A stretch of 64,000 nt of DNA, taken from positions 22,402 to 86,401 of the forward strand of contig DAOUTW010000011.1 in assembly GCA_030668485.1 (NCBI GenBank). The letters run 5' to 3'. Each line of letters opens with the position of its first letter. Within the stretch, counting starts at the first letter, position 1. Under the pieces are notes generated by a model that did not search any database, had not been told where the DNA came from, and saw only the letters and a program-made list of their open reading frames with translations. Shown here piece after piece: positions 9,127 to 16,330 of the stretch. This DNA comes from Candidatus Zixiibacteriota bacterium. Lineage in GTDB: Bacteria > Zixibacteria > MSB-5A5 > GN15 > JAAZOE01. The position numbers and the translations under genes are program-made.

Positions 9127-10452
9127 TTATTTCGCTACCGCCTTTGTTTGTTCCTCCGCATCGATTGTGTCCCGTTGCAGTAAATTATCTCCATTTACTC
9201 CCCCAACAGAAGTCCGGCCGGTATATTCGGCAAAAACAAGGGCCGTTGTCCGATAAACCAAATGTGCCAGCTTGGAATAGGGAAGGTAAATCAGGACCGT
9301 GAAGGCAAAAACCAGATGGACAAAATAGGCCAGATGCCGATGCGGTTCCAATCTCAGATAATGCAGCGCTTCCGTCATGAAACCGGTAACTACGACCATC
9401 GACAAAGTCGCAATAAGAGACCAGTCGAAATAGGAACCGGGGCCGACCAATTCGTCGTTTCTGAACCGGTCCCACATCATCAAAACCAGGCCGGTTAGCA
9501 GAGCAATTCCGCCCAGGTTGGCAAGTATTTTCCAAGGACTCAAAAATCCGAACGGATAAATGAAATCGCCCCGAACCATCGGATTTATTTTTGCCGTGAT
9601 CACCCATAAAGAAACCGCGGCCAGAGCCAGGAAGCCGAAGAAGACACACAGATGAGAAACGTAACGCGGCCGCGCAATCGTACATTGATCGAAATTGTCA
9701 TGGATAAAAACCGTTTTCAAAGTGCTGAGGATACTTGCCCCCAATCCTCTGGCCGGGTTGACATATCGTTCCCGTGGAATCGTCGACTTCATCGCTCGCC
9801 AAAATCGCAGGATCCCTGATATAACAACGATAAGCGTCAGCAGACTGAAGAAAGCAAAGAAACTGTTCAACATCCAGTGGGGAAACATGCTGGAATATGT
9901 AAAAAGAATCTGCCCGTCAAGGCTTCGAGTAATGCCCAGCGCATCTTCGATCGGACCGACCAGAAGAAGAGCCAGCGCAAGTAATGCTACCGGGATACCC
10001 AGCAATAGAGGGATAAACTGCGGCCGCTGCATCCAGCGGCCGAAAAAGCTCGGCGCCGAAAAGTTGACAATGCACTCCTGACGTATTGCCGCGAGTACTT
10101 CGCCCGGGCGTGCGCTCCGAGGACATCTGGCGGAACAGTCATTGCACTGATAGCAGAGCCAGATATCGCTGTCTCTAAGGAGACGATCTTTCATCCCCCA
10201 TCTGGCCCAGGCAAGGTCCTTTCGAGGGAAGGGATTGACATCCGAAGAGAGCGAGCATGTGGCCGAGCAGGTACCGCATTGCATGCATTTCATGAATGCA
10301 TCGCCGCTCCGCCGGCCAATTCTCCTGACGAAATCGGAATCCGGTTCGACCAAAATCGGCTGACCGTTTTCAAAACAACCCGGTATCGCCGGCGTATTGC
10401 CCTGCTCCCGGTGTGCCGACTTTTCCTGCAATGTATTCCTGGCAGCCTCCAT
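9127..10452 (-). CDS. qmoC: QmoC, HdrC-like FeS domain fused to a cytochrome b membrane domain
   Basis: A 441-residue fusion. Residues ~50-125 hold two four-Cys groups (CMQCGTCSATC and CYQCNDCSARC), i.e. an HdrC-like domain with two [4Fe-4S] clusters. Residues ~145-410 are a NarI/DsrM-like b-haem domain with five or six helices and conserved His residues (e.g. EALHYLRLEPHRH and VHLVFAF). This fusion is the diagnostic architecture of QmoC, which hands electrons between the cytoplasmic QmoAB flavo-FeS subunits and menaquinone. Here it is followed directly by dsrJOP, so it may also do the job usually done by DsrMK; that is inference. 70 bases separate it from qmoB. Confidence 0.9.
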   Translation of the reverse strand: MEAARNTLQEKSAHREQGNTPAIPGCFENGQPILVEPDSDFVRRIGRRSGDAFMKCMQCGTCSATCSLSSDVNPFPRKDLAWARWGMKDRLLRDSDIWLCYQCNDCSARCPRSARPGEVLAAIRQECIVNFSAPSFFGRWMQRPQFIPLLLGIPVALLALALLLVGPIEDALGITRSLDGQILFTYSSMFPHWMLNSFFAFFSLLTLIVVISGILRFWRAMKSTIPRERYVNPARGLGASILSTLKTVFIHDNFDQCTIARPRYVSHLCVFFGFLALAAVSLWVITAKINPMVRGDFIYPFGFLSPWKILANLGGIALLTGLVLMMWDRFRNDELVGPGSYFDWSLIATLSMVVVTGFMTEALHYLRLEPHRHLAYFVHLVFAFTVLIYLPYSKLAHLVYRTTALVFAEYTGRTSVGGVNGDNLLQRDTIDAEEQTKAVAK

Positions 10453-10522
10453 TGTAATAATTCCTCCGGTTACTGCCCCGAATTTTCCCAGCGGGAATCT
10501 GCCGTCGCTCTCTACATGCTGA

Positions 10523-12796
10523 TCACATTCCCTTAAATGGGTTCATTCCGAATTGTTCGATTACCTCCTTATGGAAGTTTTCGAATATCTCCGGGATTCT
10601 ATAATATTCATTTATCTGAAGCTGATGAAGTTCCACTCTCTCGTTCTCCATCGACATCTGTTGCAATTTTTCCCTGATATTTTCGCCGCGGTAATCCGCG
10701 AGTTCGCTCCCCTTGATAAAATGACATTGATAATCGTCGCCGTATTTGCATCCGATCATTATCACGCCATCATATCCGGCCGATATCGCCTCGGTCACCC
10801 AAACCGAATTGACCGACCCCAGACATCTCACCGGAATAATCCGGACAAACGGGTTGTATTGAAGGCGATGTTGTCCGGCCAATTCCAGCGCCGGAATGGC
10901 GTCGTTCTCACACATCAGCGCCAATATTCTCGGCTTTTCGTCATATTCCTCCGGCACCACGACCGCCTTGATCATCGAGGCTACCATATCAACCGTATAA
11001 TCCTTGAATGACACGATTCTCTCGGGACATGCCCCCATGCAGATCCCGCAGCGGCGGCATCGTGTGGCCTGAAGCAACGGTGTTCCTTTTTCATCCTCAT
11101 TGAGAACCCCGAACGGGCATTCCTCGGTACATCGCTTGCATTGGGTACATTTCTGCAAAAAGAAATCGGGATACGACTTATCACCGGCGCGAGGGTGCAC
11201 AGCTTCTCCCCTTGAGGTCATCTCAACGCATTGAATCGCTTTCAGCGCCGCTCCCGCTGCATCCTGCCTGCTACCAAGACCATCCATAGGCTGACGCACA
11301 CATCCGGCTGGATAAATCCCGGTCCGCCTGCTTTCGTATGGAAAACAGATAAAATGCGAATCGGGGAAACCGTATTCCAGAGCTGGTAGATCAGGCCCCT
11401 GGCGATATCCCAAATTAAGGATTTCTGTCCCCTCATGATGCTTGAGTTCCTCTACCTTCTTGGCTGCCTCGCCCCGCTGAATATCCGATTCTCCTTCTTT
11501 GACGGTTACTTTCGCCTCCTCCAATGCCCTGATCATCTCGCCGTCGGCTGAGTTAGGTTTCATTCCCGCTGCAAGAACTACGAGATCGACCTTAACCCGA
11601 ATCTGTTCACCCGGCATGGTGTTTTTTGCTGTCACCTGCAGAGTTCCGTCATCCCCGGCCGTTATCTCTGCGACCTCTCCCCTTGTGAAATAAATATTGG
11701 GATCTTCCTGGACCCTGCGATAGAAATCCTCAAACTGCCCGGGTGTGCGGATGAATTCATAAAATATGTAAGCCTTAGCATCATCCCCCTGCCCACGCAG
11801 GTATAACGCCTGCTTAAGAGTATTAAGGCAGCATATCGACGAGCAGTATGAATGATGTTCTTTGGCTCTTGATCCGCCACATTGTATGAACGCGATATTC
11901 TTCGCCTCTTTGCCGTCGGACGGACGCGTTATCCGCCCCTGTTCTTTTATCATCGCCTCCAGATCGACATTCAGAATGACATTATCCAGCTTTCCATATG
12001 GAAGATTATCACGGGGATCGGTCGGTTTCCACCCGGTAGCCTGGATAATGGAACCGACGCGAAACTGATCAACCATTTCGCTCGATGTCCCATTACCGTT
12101 AGATGACAAAGTAACATCGAATAATCCGGGCGCTCCGGAAATCTTACTTGTATATGATGAGGTATAAGTCTTAATCCTGGGATTGGCTTCGATTTCCGCA
12201 AGAAGCGCATCGATTCCGGTATCCTCCAATTCCCGAAACGGCGGCTTGGTGGGAATTGACATATGCTGCTTTGCCAGCCAGCCGCCCAATTTATCGGATT
12301 TCTCTACCAGTCTGACTTCATATCCGGCGCGAGCGGTGTCAAGCGCCGCTGTCATTCCGGTAATGCCGCCTCCTACAACAAGAATGCTTTTATCAATCGT
12401 CTCTTCCGATTGAAAAGGCTCCACAGGTTCGGCTTTCTGCACCTTCACGATATACATGCGAATGTAATCCGCAGCCATCATCTGAGTGTCTTCATCATTC
12501 GGCGGCTGGCACCACACCACATGTTCCCGCATAGCAACTTTCTCAACGATAATTTCCTGAGGAAAATCGTTTTCACGATATTGCCGAGGAGAAATCCCGG
12601 CGATGACAACTTTATTCAGCCCCTCTGATTTGATATCTTCATTGATCGCTTTCAGCCCGGCGCCTTCGCATGACTCCACCGTCTTGCAGTATGCAACGTT
12701 GTACTCATCCGTTGCCACCTTGCACAGCGCCTCGATATCCAGCGCCTCCGCTATCCCGTATCCCGTGCAGATAAAAACACCGATTTTATCTTCCAT
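10523..12796 (-). CDS. qmoB: QmoB, HdrA-like flavoprotein with C-terminal MvhD domain
   Basis: A 757-residue cytoplasmic subunit. The N-terminal ~125 residues are the HdrA-type leader domain (GVFICTGYG...). The FAD-binding site is VVGGGITGMTAALD (~142). A Cys-rich patch CSSICCLNT follows mid-protein. Two four-Cys ferredoxin motifs (CTQCKRCTEEC and CRRCGICMGAC, ~565-610) come next, and then an MvhD-like module (~630-757, with CLGS and GCKYGDDYQCH). This matches QmoB of sulfate reducers, where QmoAB accept electrons from, or donate them to, AprAB or other cytoplasmic partners. It overlaps neither neighbour and lies 4 bases from qmoA. aprAB and sat are not in the window, so the partner is unknown. 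Confidence 0.9.
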   Translation of the reverse strand: MEDKIGVFICTGYGIAEALDIEALCKVATDEYNVAYCKTVESCEGAGLKAINEDIKSEGLNKVVIAGISPRQYRENDFPQEIIVEKVAMREHVVWCQPPNDEDTQMMAADYIRMYIVKVQKAEPVEPFQSEETIDKSILVVGGGITGMTAALDTARAGYEVRLVEKSDKLGGWLAKQHMSIPTKPPFRELEDTGIDALLAEIEANPRIKTYTSSYTSKISGAPGLFDVTLSSNGNGTSSEMVDQFRVGSIIQATGWKPTDPRDNLPYGKLDNVILNVDLEAMIKEQGRITRPSDGKEAKNIAFIQCGGSRAKEHHSYCSSICCLNTLKQALYLRGQGDDAKAYIFYEFIRTPGQFEDFYRRVQEDPNIYFTRGEVAEITAGDDGTLQVTAKNTMPGEQIRVKVDLVVLAAGMKPNSADGEMIRALEEAKVTVKEGESDIQRGEAAKKVEELKHHEGTEILNLGYRQGPDLPALEYGFPDSHFICFPYESRRTGIYPAGCVRQPMDGLGSRQDAAGAALKAIQCVEMTSRGEAVHPRAGDKSYPDFFLQKCTQCKRCTEECPFGVLNEDEKGTPLLQATRCRRCGICMGACPERIVSFKDYTVDMVASMIKAVVVPEEYDEKPRILALMCENDAIPALELAGQHRLQYNPFVRIIPVRCLGSVNSVWVTEAISAGYDGVIMIGCKYGDDYQCHFIKGSELADYRGENIREKLQQMSMENERVELHQLQINEYYRIPEIFENFHKEVIEQFGMNPFKGM

Positions 12797-12800
12797 GGAA

Positions 12801-14063
12801 TCACTCTCCTCCGTTGAGGTATTGCACCGCTTTCATGACCGCCGCCGTCGAATCTTTTGTCGCTCGGGAAACATCGCACGGATGTCCGGCACAACCGGCT
12901 GCGTACACCCCTTCGATTCCGGTCGATCCGTCAATAAACCCATACTCATCGTATTTCAGATCAATAGGAAGCTTCAGGTCGGCTAAGTTGGGTACAATAC
13001 CGGTGGCCAGAACCACCATATCGAACTTCTGATGCAGGTTATCTCCCGAGATTGTATCCTCGACATCAACTGTTAAATCCCCGTTGCCGGAGTCTTTGTG
13101 AATTTCGGCCGCTTTGCCTTTGATGAAAGTAACATGTTCATCTTCCAGCAAATCATAATAGAATTTTTCGAGACGCCCCGTAGTTCTGATATCAATATAA
13201 AAAATCGTCGCCCGAGCGTTCTCATTCTTTTCCCGCAGATATCTGACCTGTTTCAATGACCCCATACAGCATACGGCCGAGCAATACGGGAGATGATTAT
13301 CGTCCCGCGATCCGGCGCATTGCACGAAGGCCACATTCTCCGCCTTCTTGCCGTCTGATGGCCTGATTATCTCCCCCCCGGTCGGACCGGTCGGAGCCGC
13401 TATTCGCTCCATGATAACATTGGTAATCACATCCTGATATTGCCCGAAACCGAGATTATCAAGTTTGACCGCGTCATATGGCCGCCATCCGGTCGCGACA
13501 ATGACGGCGCCGACATCGACTTCGATCTCATCCTCCCTCATATCGAGATCAATGGCCCCTGCCGGAGAAGACTCCCGCAATTTTGCCGCATCTTCATCGG
13601 AAAGCGCCTCTCGATCAAGGACATAAGTATGAGGATACGCCATCGGATGAGGCATATAAAGCGCCTTGGTTTTGGCCATCCCGAGATTGAAATCGTCCTC
13701 CCTCTCGGATGTCATTTGTTCGGCCAGTGATTCGTCAATTGAATACTCCCCGGTCACATATCTCGGCCTTACTTTAATTATCGCTCTAAAGTTTCTCGCC
13801 TTGGGAGTAATTGATTCCAAAGTCGCCATAGTGTGTATCGCTATGCGTGGATTTTGCCTTATCCGGCGGACGTTTATCTCAAAACCGCAAGTAGGCGGAC
13901 ACATTTTTGGGAAATACCGATGGGTCCGCATAACACGGCCGCCGAGATAGGCCTCCTTCTCCACCAGGATGACATGATACCCGACTTCGGCCGCTTCCAC
14001 GGCCGCTGTCATCCCAGCGATTCCCCCCCCGATCACAAGAATAGGTTTAGCACTAGCATTCAT
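12801..14063 (-). CDS. qmoA: QmoA, HdrA-like FAD protein
   Basis: A 420-residue HdrA-like flavoprotein. The start MNASAKPILVIGGG (ATG 14063) is chosen because the FAD-binding GGGIAGMTAAVEAAE begins ten residues later, as in QmoA and HdrA. The 48 codons further upstream are not conserved-looking. It has the HdrA Cys region MCPPTCGFEINVRRI (where some HdrA paralogues carry selenocysteine; here the codons are ordinary Cys and Thr), a second Cys patch CSAVCCMGS and the C-terminal GVYAAGCAGHP FAD motif. It lacks the extra ferredoxin domain, which fits QmoA (~410 residues) rather than full HdrA. First gene of the minus-strand operon, preceded by a sigma70-type promoter at 14233-14261. Electron-transfer subunit, probably at the QmoB interface. 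Confidence 0.9.
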   Translation of the reverse strand: MNASAKPILVIGGGIAGMTAAVEAAEVGYHVILVEKEAYLGGRVMRTHRYFPKMCPPTCGFEINVRRIRQNPRIAIHTMATLESITPKARNFRAIIKVRPRYVTGEYSIDESLAEQMTSEREDDFNLGMAKTKALYMPHPMAYPHTYVLDREALSDEDAAKLRESSPAGAIDLDMREDEIEVDVGAVIVATGWRPYDAVKLDNLGFGQYQDVITNVIMERIAAPTGPTGGEIIRPSDGKKAENVAFVQCAGSRDDNHLPYCSAVCCMGSLKQVRYLREKNENARATIFYIDIRTTGRLEKFYYDLLEDEHVTFIKGKAAEIHKDSGNGDLTVDVEDTISGDNLHQKFDMVVLATGIVPNLADLKLPIDLKYDEYGFIDGSTGIEGVYAAGCAGHPCDVSRATKDSTAAVMKAVQYLNGGE

Positions 14064-14232
14064 AATACAGTCTCGCGAGTTAAATTGAGAATTTACCCAC
14101 TCATATAAAAACTTATTAGTGAGCATTCGCATTGGTAGATTAAATTTTTGGAAATACCGTTGTTTGATCAGGATGCAGTGCCGTTGCAATACAAAGATGA
14201 ATGGCAACCTCTATTTTTACGCCTATGTTAAT

Positions 14233-14261
14233 AGGATACGCGCCTCATTATTCTTTGTCAA
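14233..14261 (-). promoter_or_regulatory. Promoter of the qmoABC-dsrJOP operon
   Basis: Minus-strand TTGACA (14261-14256), 17-base spacer, TATCCT (14238-14233). It leaves a leader of roughly 165 bases before the qmoA ATG. Confidence 0.6.
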
Positions 14262-14473
14262 GAAAAAAGCGGGACAATCATGATATTACGCATCCATCCC
14301 GGCATATCTTACGATGCATCAAATCGAACCACCCAAAATTACCTGGATTTAGGAATGACTGATTATCGAATGTACTTGCAATCCAACATTAATTAACATA
14401 CATTTCATGTACGCACTTTGATTTTCTTCCATGACTAAGTTCGCCATCCTATCTCTGCCCGAAGGAGGACACC

Positions 14474-14887
14474 ATGCCGGAAATAGTGAAAAGAGTAGAG
14501 TATTTTTATGCTGTCGTCGAAAATGTACCGGGCGAGGCGCGCCGTCTCCTGGAATTCTGCAGCGCCCACAGCGTCAACCTCGTGAATTTTACTGCCTTTC
14601 CAATCGGCGAAGGCAGAGCCCAACTCGACTTCTTCCCTGCTAATACGGAAAAGCTGATCACCGCTGCCAGTGAAGCCGGAGTCCCTCTGGTAGGCCCCAA
14701 AAAGGCGTTTATGATATGTGGCGCCGATCGAGCCGGAGTTTTGATCGAGTATCATCTACGGCTGGCCGATGCCGGCATTAACCTCTATGCATCAAACGGC
14801 ACCACCGATGGTCATGGAGGATTTGGTTATGTCCTTTGGGTAAAGCCGGAGGATTACGAAAAAGCCGCCAAGGCGCTGGGAGTTTAA
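14474..14887 (+). CDS. Small tandem-ACT-like protein divergent from qmoA
   Basis: A 137-residue protein with two ACT-like halves: residues ~5-60 (VKRVEYFYAVVENVPGEARR) and ~68-130 (GPKKAFMICGADRAGVLIEY), ending GYVLWVKPEDYEKAAKALGV. ACT domains bind small ligands, usually amino acids, and here there is no catalytic domain attached. GGAGG lies 7 bases before the ATG. It is divergent from the qmo operon and shares the same layout and many residues (PGE.RL, GPKKAF, AAKALGV) with the ACT protein at the end of the hdr-kor operon (51161-51607). A role as ligand sensor for these redox operons is possible but unproven. Confidence 0.82.
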   Translation: MPEIVKRVEYFYAVVENVPGEARRLLEFCSAHSVNLVNFTAFPIGEGRAQLDFFPANTEKLITAASEAGVPLVGPKKAFMICGADRAGVLIEYHLRLADAGINLYASNGTTDGHGGFGYVLWVKPEDYEKAAKALGV

Positions 14888-14922
14888 ACCGGTATACCGC
14901 AGGCTTTGCAATATCCGGTCGT

Positions 14923-15030
14923 CTATGGGCAACACGGGGCCGGACCTCCTTTGAAAACATAACTTATCAAATATACGGTGTCAGCCACATTGGCCTGCTC
15001 GTCAAGGTTGGCATCAGTCAAATATCCCAT
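14923..15030 (-). pseudogene. Orphan dockerin-like fragment
   Basis: The minus strand encodes, from ATG 15030 to TAG 14923, 35 residues that are almost entirely one dockerin-like unit: DANLDEQANVADTVYLISY, then VFKGGPAPCCP and stop. Other copies in the window are the C-termini of long secreted proteins, so this looks like the surviving 3' end of a deleted gene. It has no visible ribosome binding site. Confidence 0.6.
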
Positions 15031-15036
15031 GGGAAC

Positions 15037-15990
15037 TCAAGTATCGCGGCTTATAGCAGTACCGAAAATTCGATTGGCCTGTTCCTCCCTCAGCTTATCC
15101 CTTAGAATTTCTAAAGATTCCACATAAGCGGGAAAATACTGCTCTGCTCCGGACAATTTCAACCGGATCAGACTGTTCTCTGCGGCCTGTACATGTCCGA
15201 TTACCTCATCGAACAACCGGGTCACCCGGTCGGTGTAAAGCAGGCGCTCGGCCAGAAGCTGAAGAGTATCCTCCCGGCCCTCTCCCCTCGGCTGGGTAGA
15301 TCCCAGAATGAACCGGGCCGCATAATTAAGCCGCTTCCGGCTCATATCCTCATCCATATCATGGAAGTCATCGAGTATCTGACCGGCGATCGCCAACTCA
15401 TCCGAGGCTGATTCCACAATTGATACATCCCGTCCATGTCCGGCCAGATAGCAGATAGCAGCGGAACCGATTTTGAATATTGAAGATACGCGGGCATAAC
15501 CGACTCGCATCCTCCTGAGTGACACGCGACCTCTCTGCTGCATGGCATCCACCTCCCAGAAGGCCGTTATCGTTTCCTTGAGAGAACCGGTAAAAATAGG
15601 CCAGAAGCGAGGTACTCCGTTTAAATGGCGAAATAATATATCGCAGGCTTCACTCAAAAATTGATCGGCCGCAAAGAACAAAGGCGTGGCAATCTCCTCG
15701 CCATCGTACATATCATCCTTAATTCGGATCGACAAGAAGACACAATATTGAGCCCAGAGGATGTCATCGAGAACTTTCTTTGATATTTTACTCGATGTTT
15801 CTTGATTATACTTTTTCCTGAGCCATGTGGGCAAAAAGAACCAATACGGCTGCCGGTGGATGTCACCGACATTATCGCATGCACGGCCCCCTTCCCGATA
15901 AAAGCGGCGGATATAACGATTCAACTCCCGCCTTATCGAAGGAGGCCACGACTGCGACATCGAACCCAGGCGGGTTGTGAGCGAAATCAT
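15037..15990 (-). CDS. Class I isoprenoid-synthase-like protein
   Basis: A 317-residue, mostly helical protein. It carries two aspartate-rich motifs at the spacing expected for all-trans prenyltransferases and terpene synthases: DDMYD in RIKDDMYDGEE (~92) and DDFHD in GQILDDFHDMDED (~210). In that fold the two DDxxD motifs bind Mg-diphosphate. The rest (YWFFLPTWLRKKY near the N-terminus, HGRD, RLNYAARFI) does not match canonical polyprenyl synthases, so substrate and product are unknown. It is the last gene after the kinase and the RiPP-leader-like peptide, 57 bases from the latter. The start is uncertain; a second ATG lies ten codons downstream and neither has a strong Shine-Dalgarno. Confidence 0.75.
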   Translation of the reverse strand: MISLTTRLGSMSQSWPPSIRRELNRYIRRFYREGGRACDNVGDIHRQPYWFFLPTWLRKKYNQETSSKISKKVLDDILWAQYCVFLSIRIKDDMYDGEEIATPLFFAADQFLSEACDILFRHLNGVPRFWPIFTGSLKETITAFWEVDAMQQRGRVSLRRMRVGYARVSSIFKIGSAAICYLAGHGRDVSIVESASDELAIAGQILDDFHDMDEDMSRKRLNYAARFILGSTQPRGEGREDTLQLLAERLLYTDRVTRLFDEVIGHVQAAENSLIRLKLSGAEQYFPAYVESLEILRDKLREEQANRIFGTAISRDT

Positions 15991-16046
15991 ATTGGACTTT
16001 CTGCCGCTGAATTTATTTGCGGCTTCAGTTATGACTACGTAACCGT

Positions 16047-16310
16047 CTATTTAATGGGAATATCAGGACTCCATGCCGGCGGTGGCGGAAGGGGCGTTCC
16101 CTTCATCACATTACTGAACGCCTCCAGGATTTGGGACGGGCTGGCAACCTGATTGTATCTCATGAAATCGTCGAGCTTACTCATTTCATCCGGGGATAAC
16201 TCCCATTCCTTTGATTTCAATGCGTTGTGATGATCCTTCAACAGGGCTTCACGGAACGAGTCATCCTGAAGTGATTCCTGAAATACATCCATAAATCCTT
16301 TCTGCAACAT
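16047..16310 (-). CDS. Small protein resembling a RiPP (NHLP/Os1348-type) precursor
   Basis: 87 residues from ATG 16310, chosen because AGGG lies ~8 bases upstream; an upstream TTG overlapping the kinase stop is less likely. The first ~60 residues (FQESLQDDSFREALLKDHHN, ALKSKEWELSPDEMSKLDDF) have the 'D..FR..LL.D...AL....LS..E...L' pattern of nitrile-hydratase-like/Os1348 leader peptides. The C-terminus breaks into a short proline-rich tail, KGTPLPPPPAWSPDIPIK, the place where a modified core would lie. It sits between a Ser/Thr kinase gene and an isoprenoid-synthase-like gene. No radical SAM, cyclodehydratase or exporter was seen nearby, so a simple unknown small protein remains an alternative. 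Confidence 0.6.
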   Translation of the reverse strand: MLQKGFMDVFQESLQDDSFREALLKDHHNALKSKEWELSPDEMSKLDDFMRYNQVASPSQILEAFSNVMKGTPLPPPPAWSPDIPIK

Positions 16311-16330
16311 GATCTTTTCCCTTTCTTTTA

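Noticed and set aside
12801..14207. 468-residue form of QmoA
   Set aside because: The extra 48 N-terminal residues are not HdrA-like and the FAD site sits correctly after the internal ATG at 14063.
14778..14960. 60-codon minus frame over the ACT gene end
   Set aside because: Different frame from the dockerin remnant and antisense to the ACT gene.
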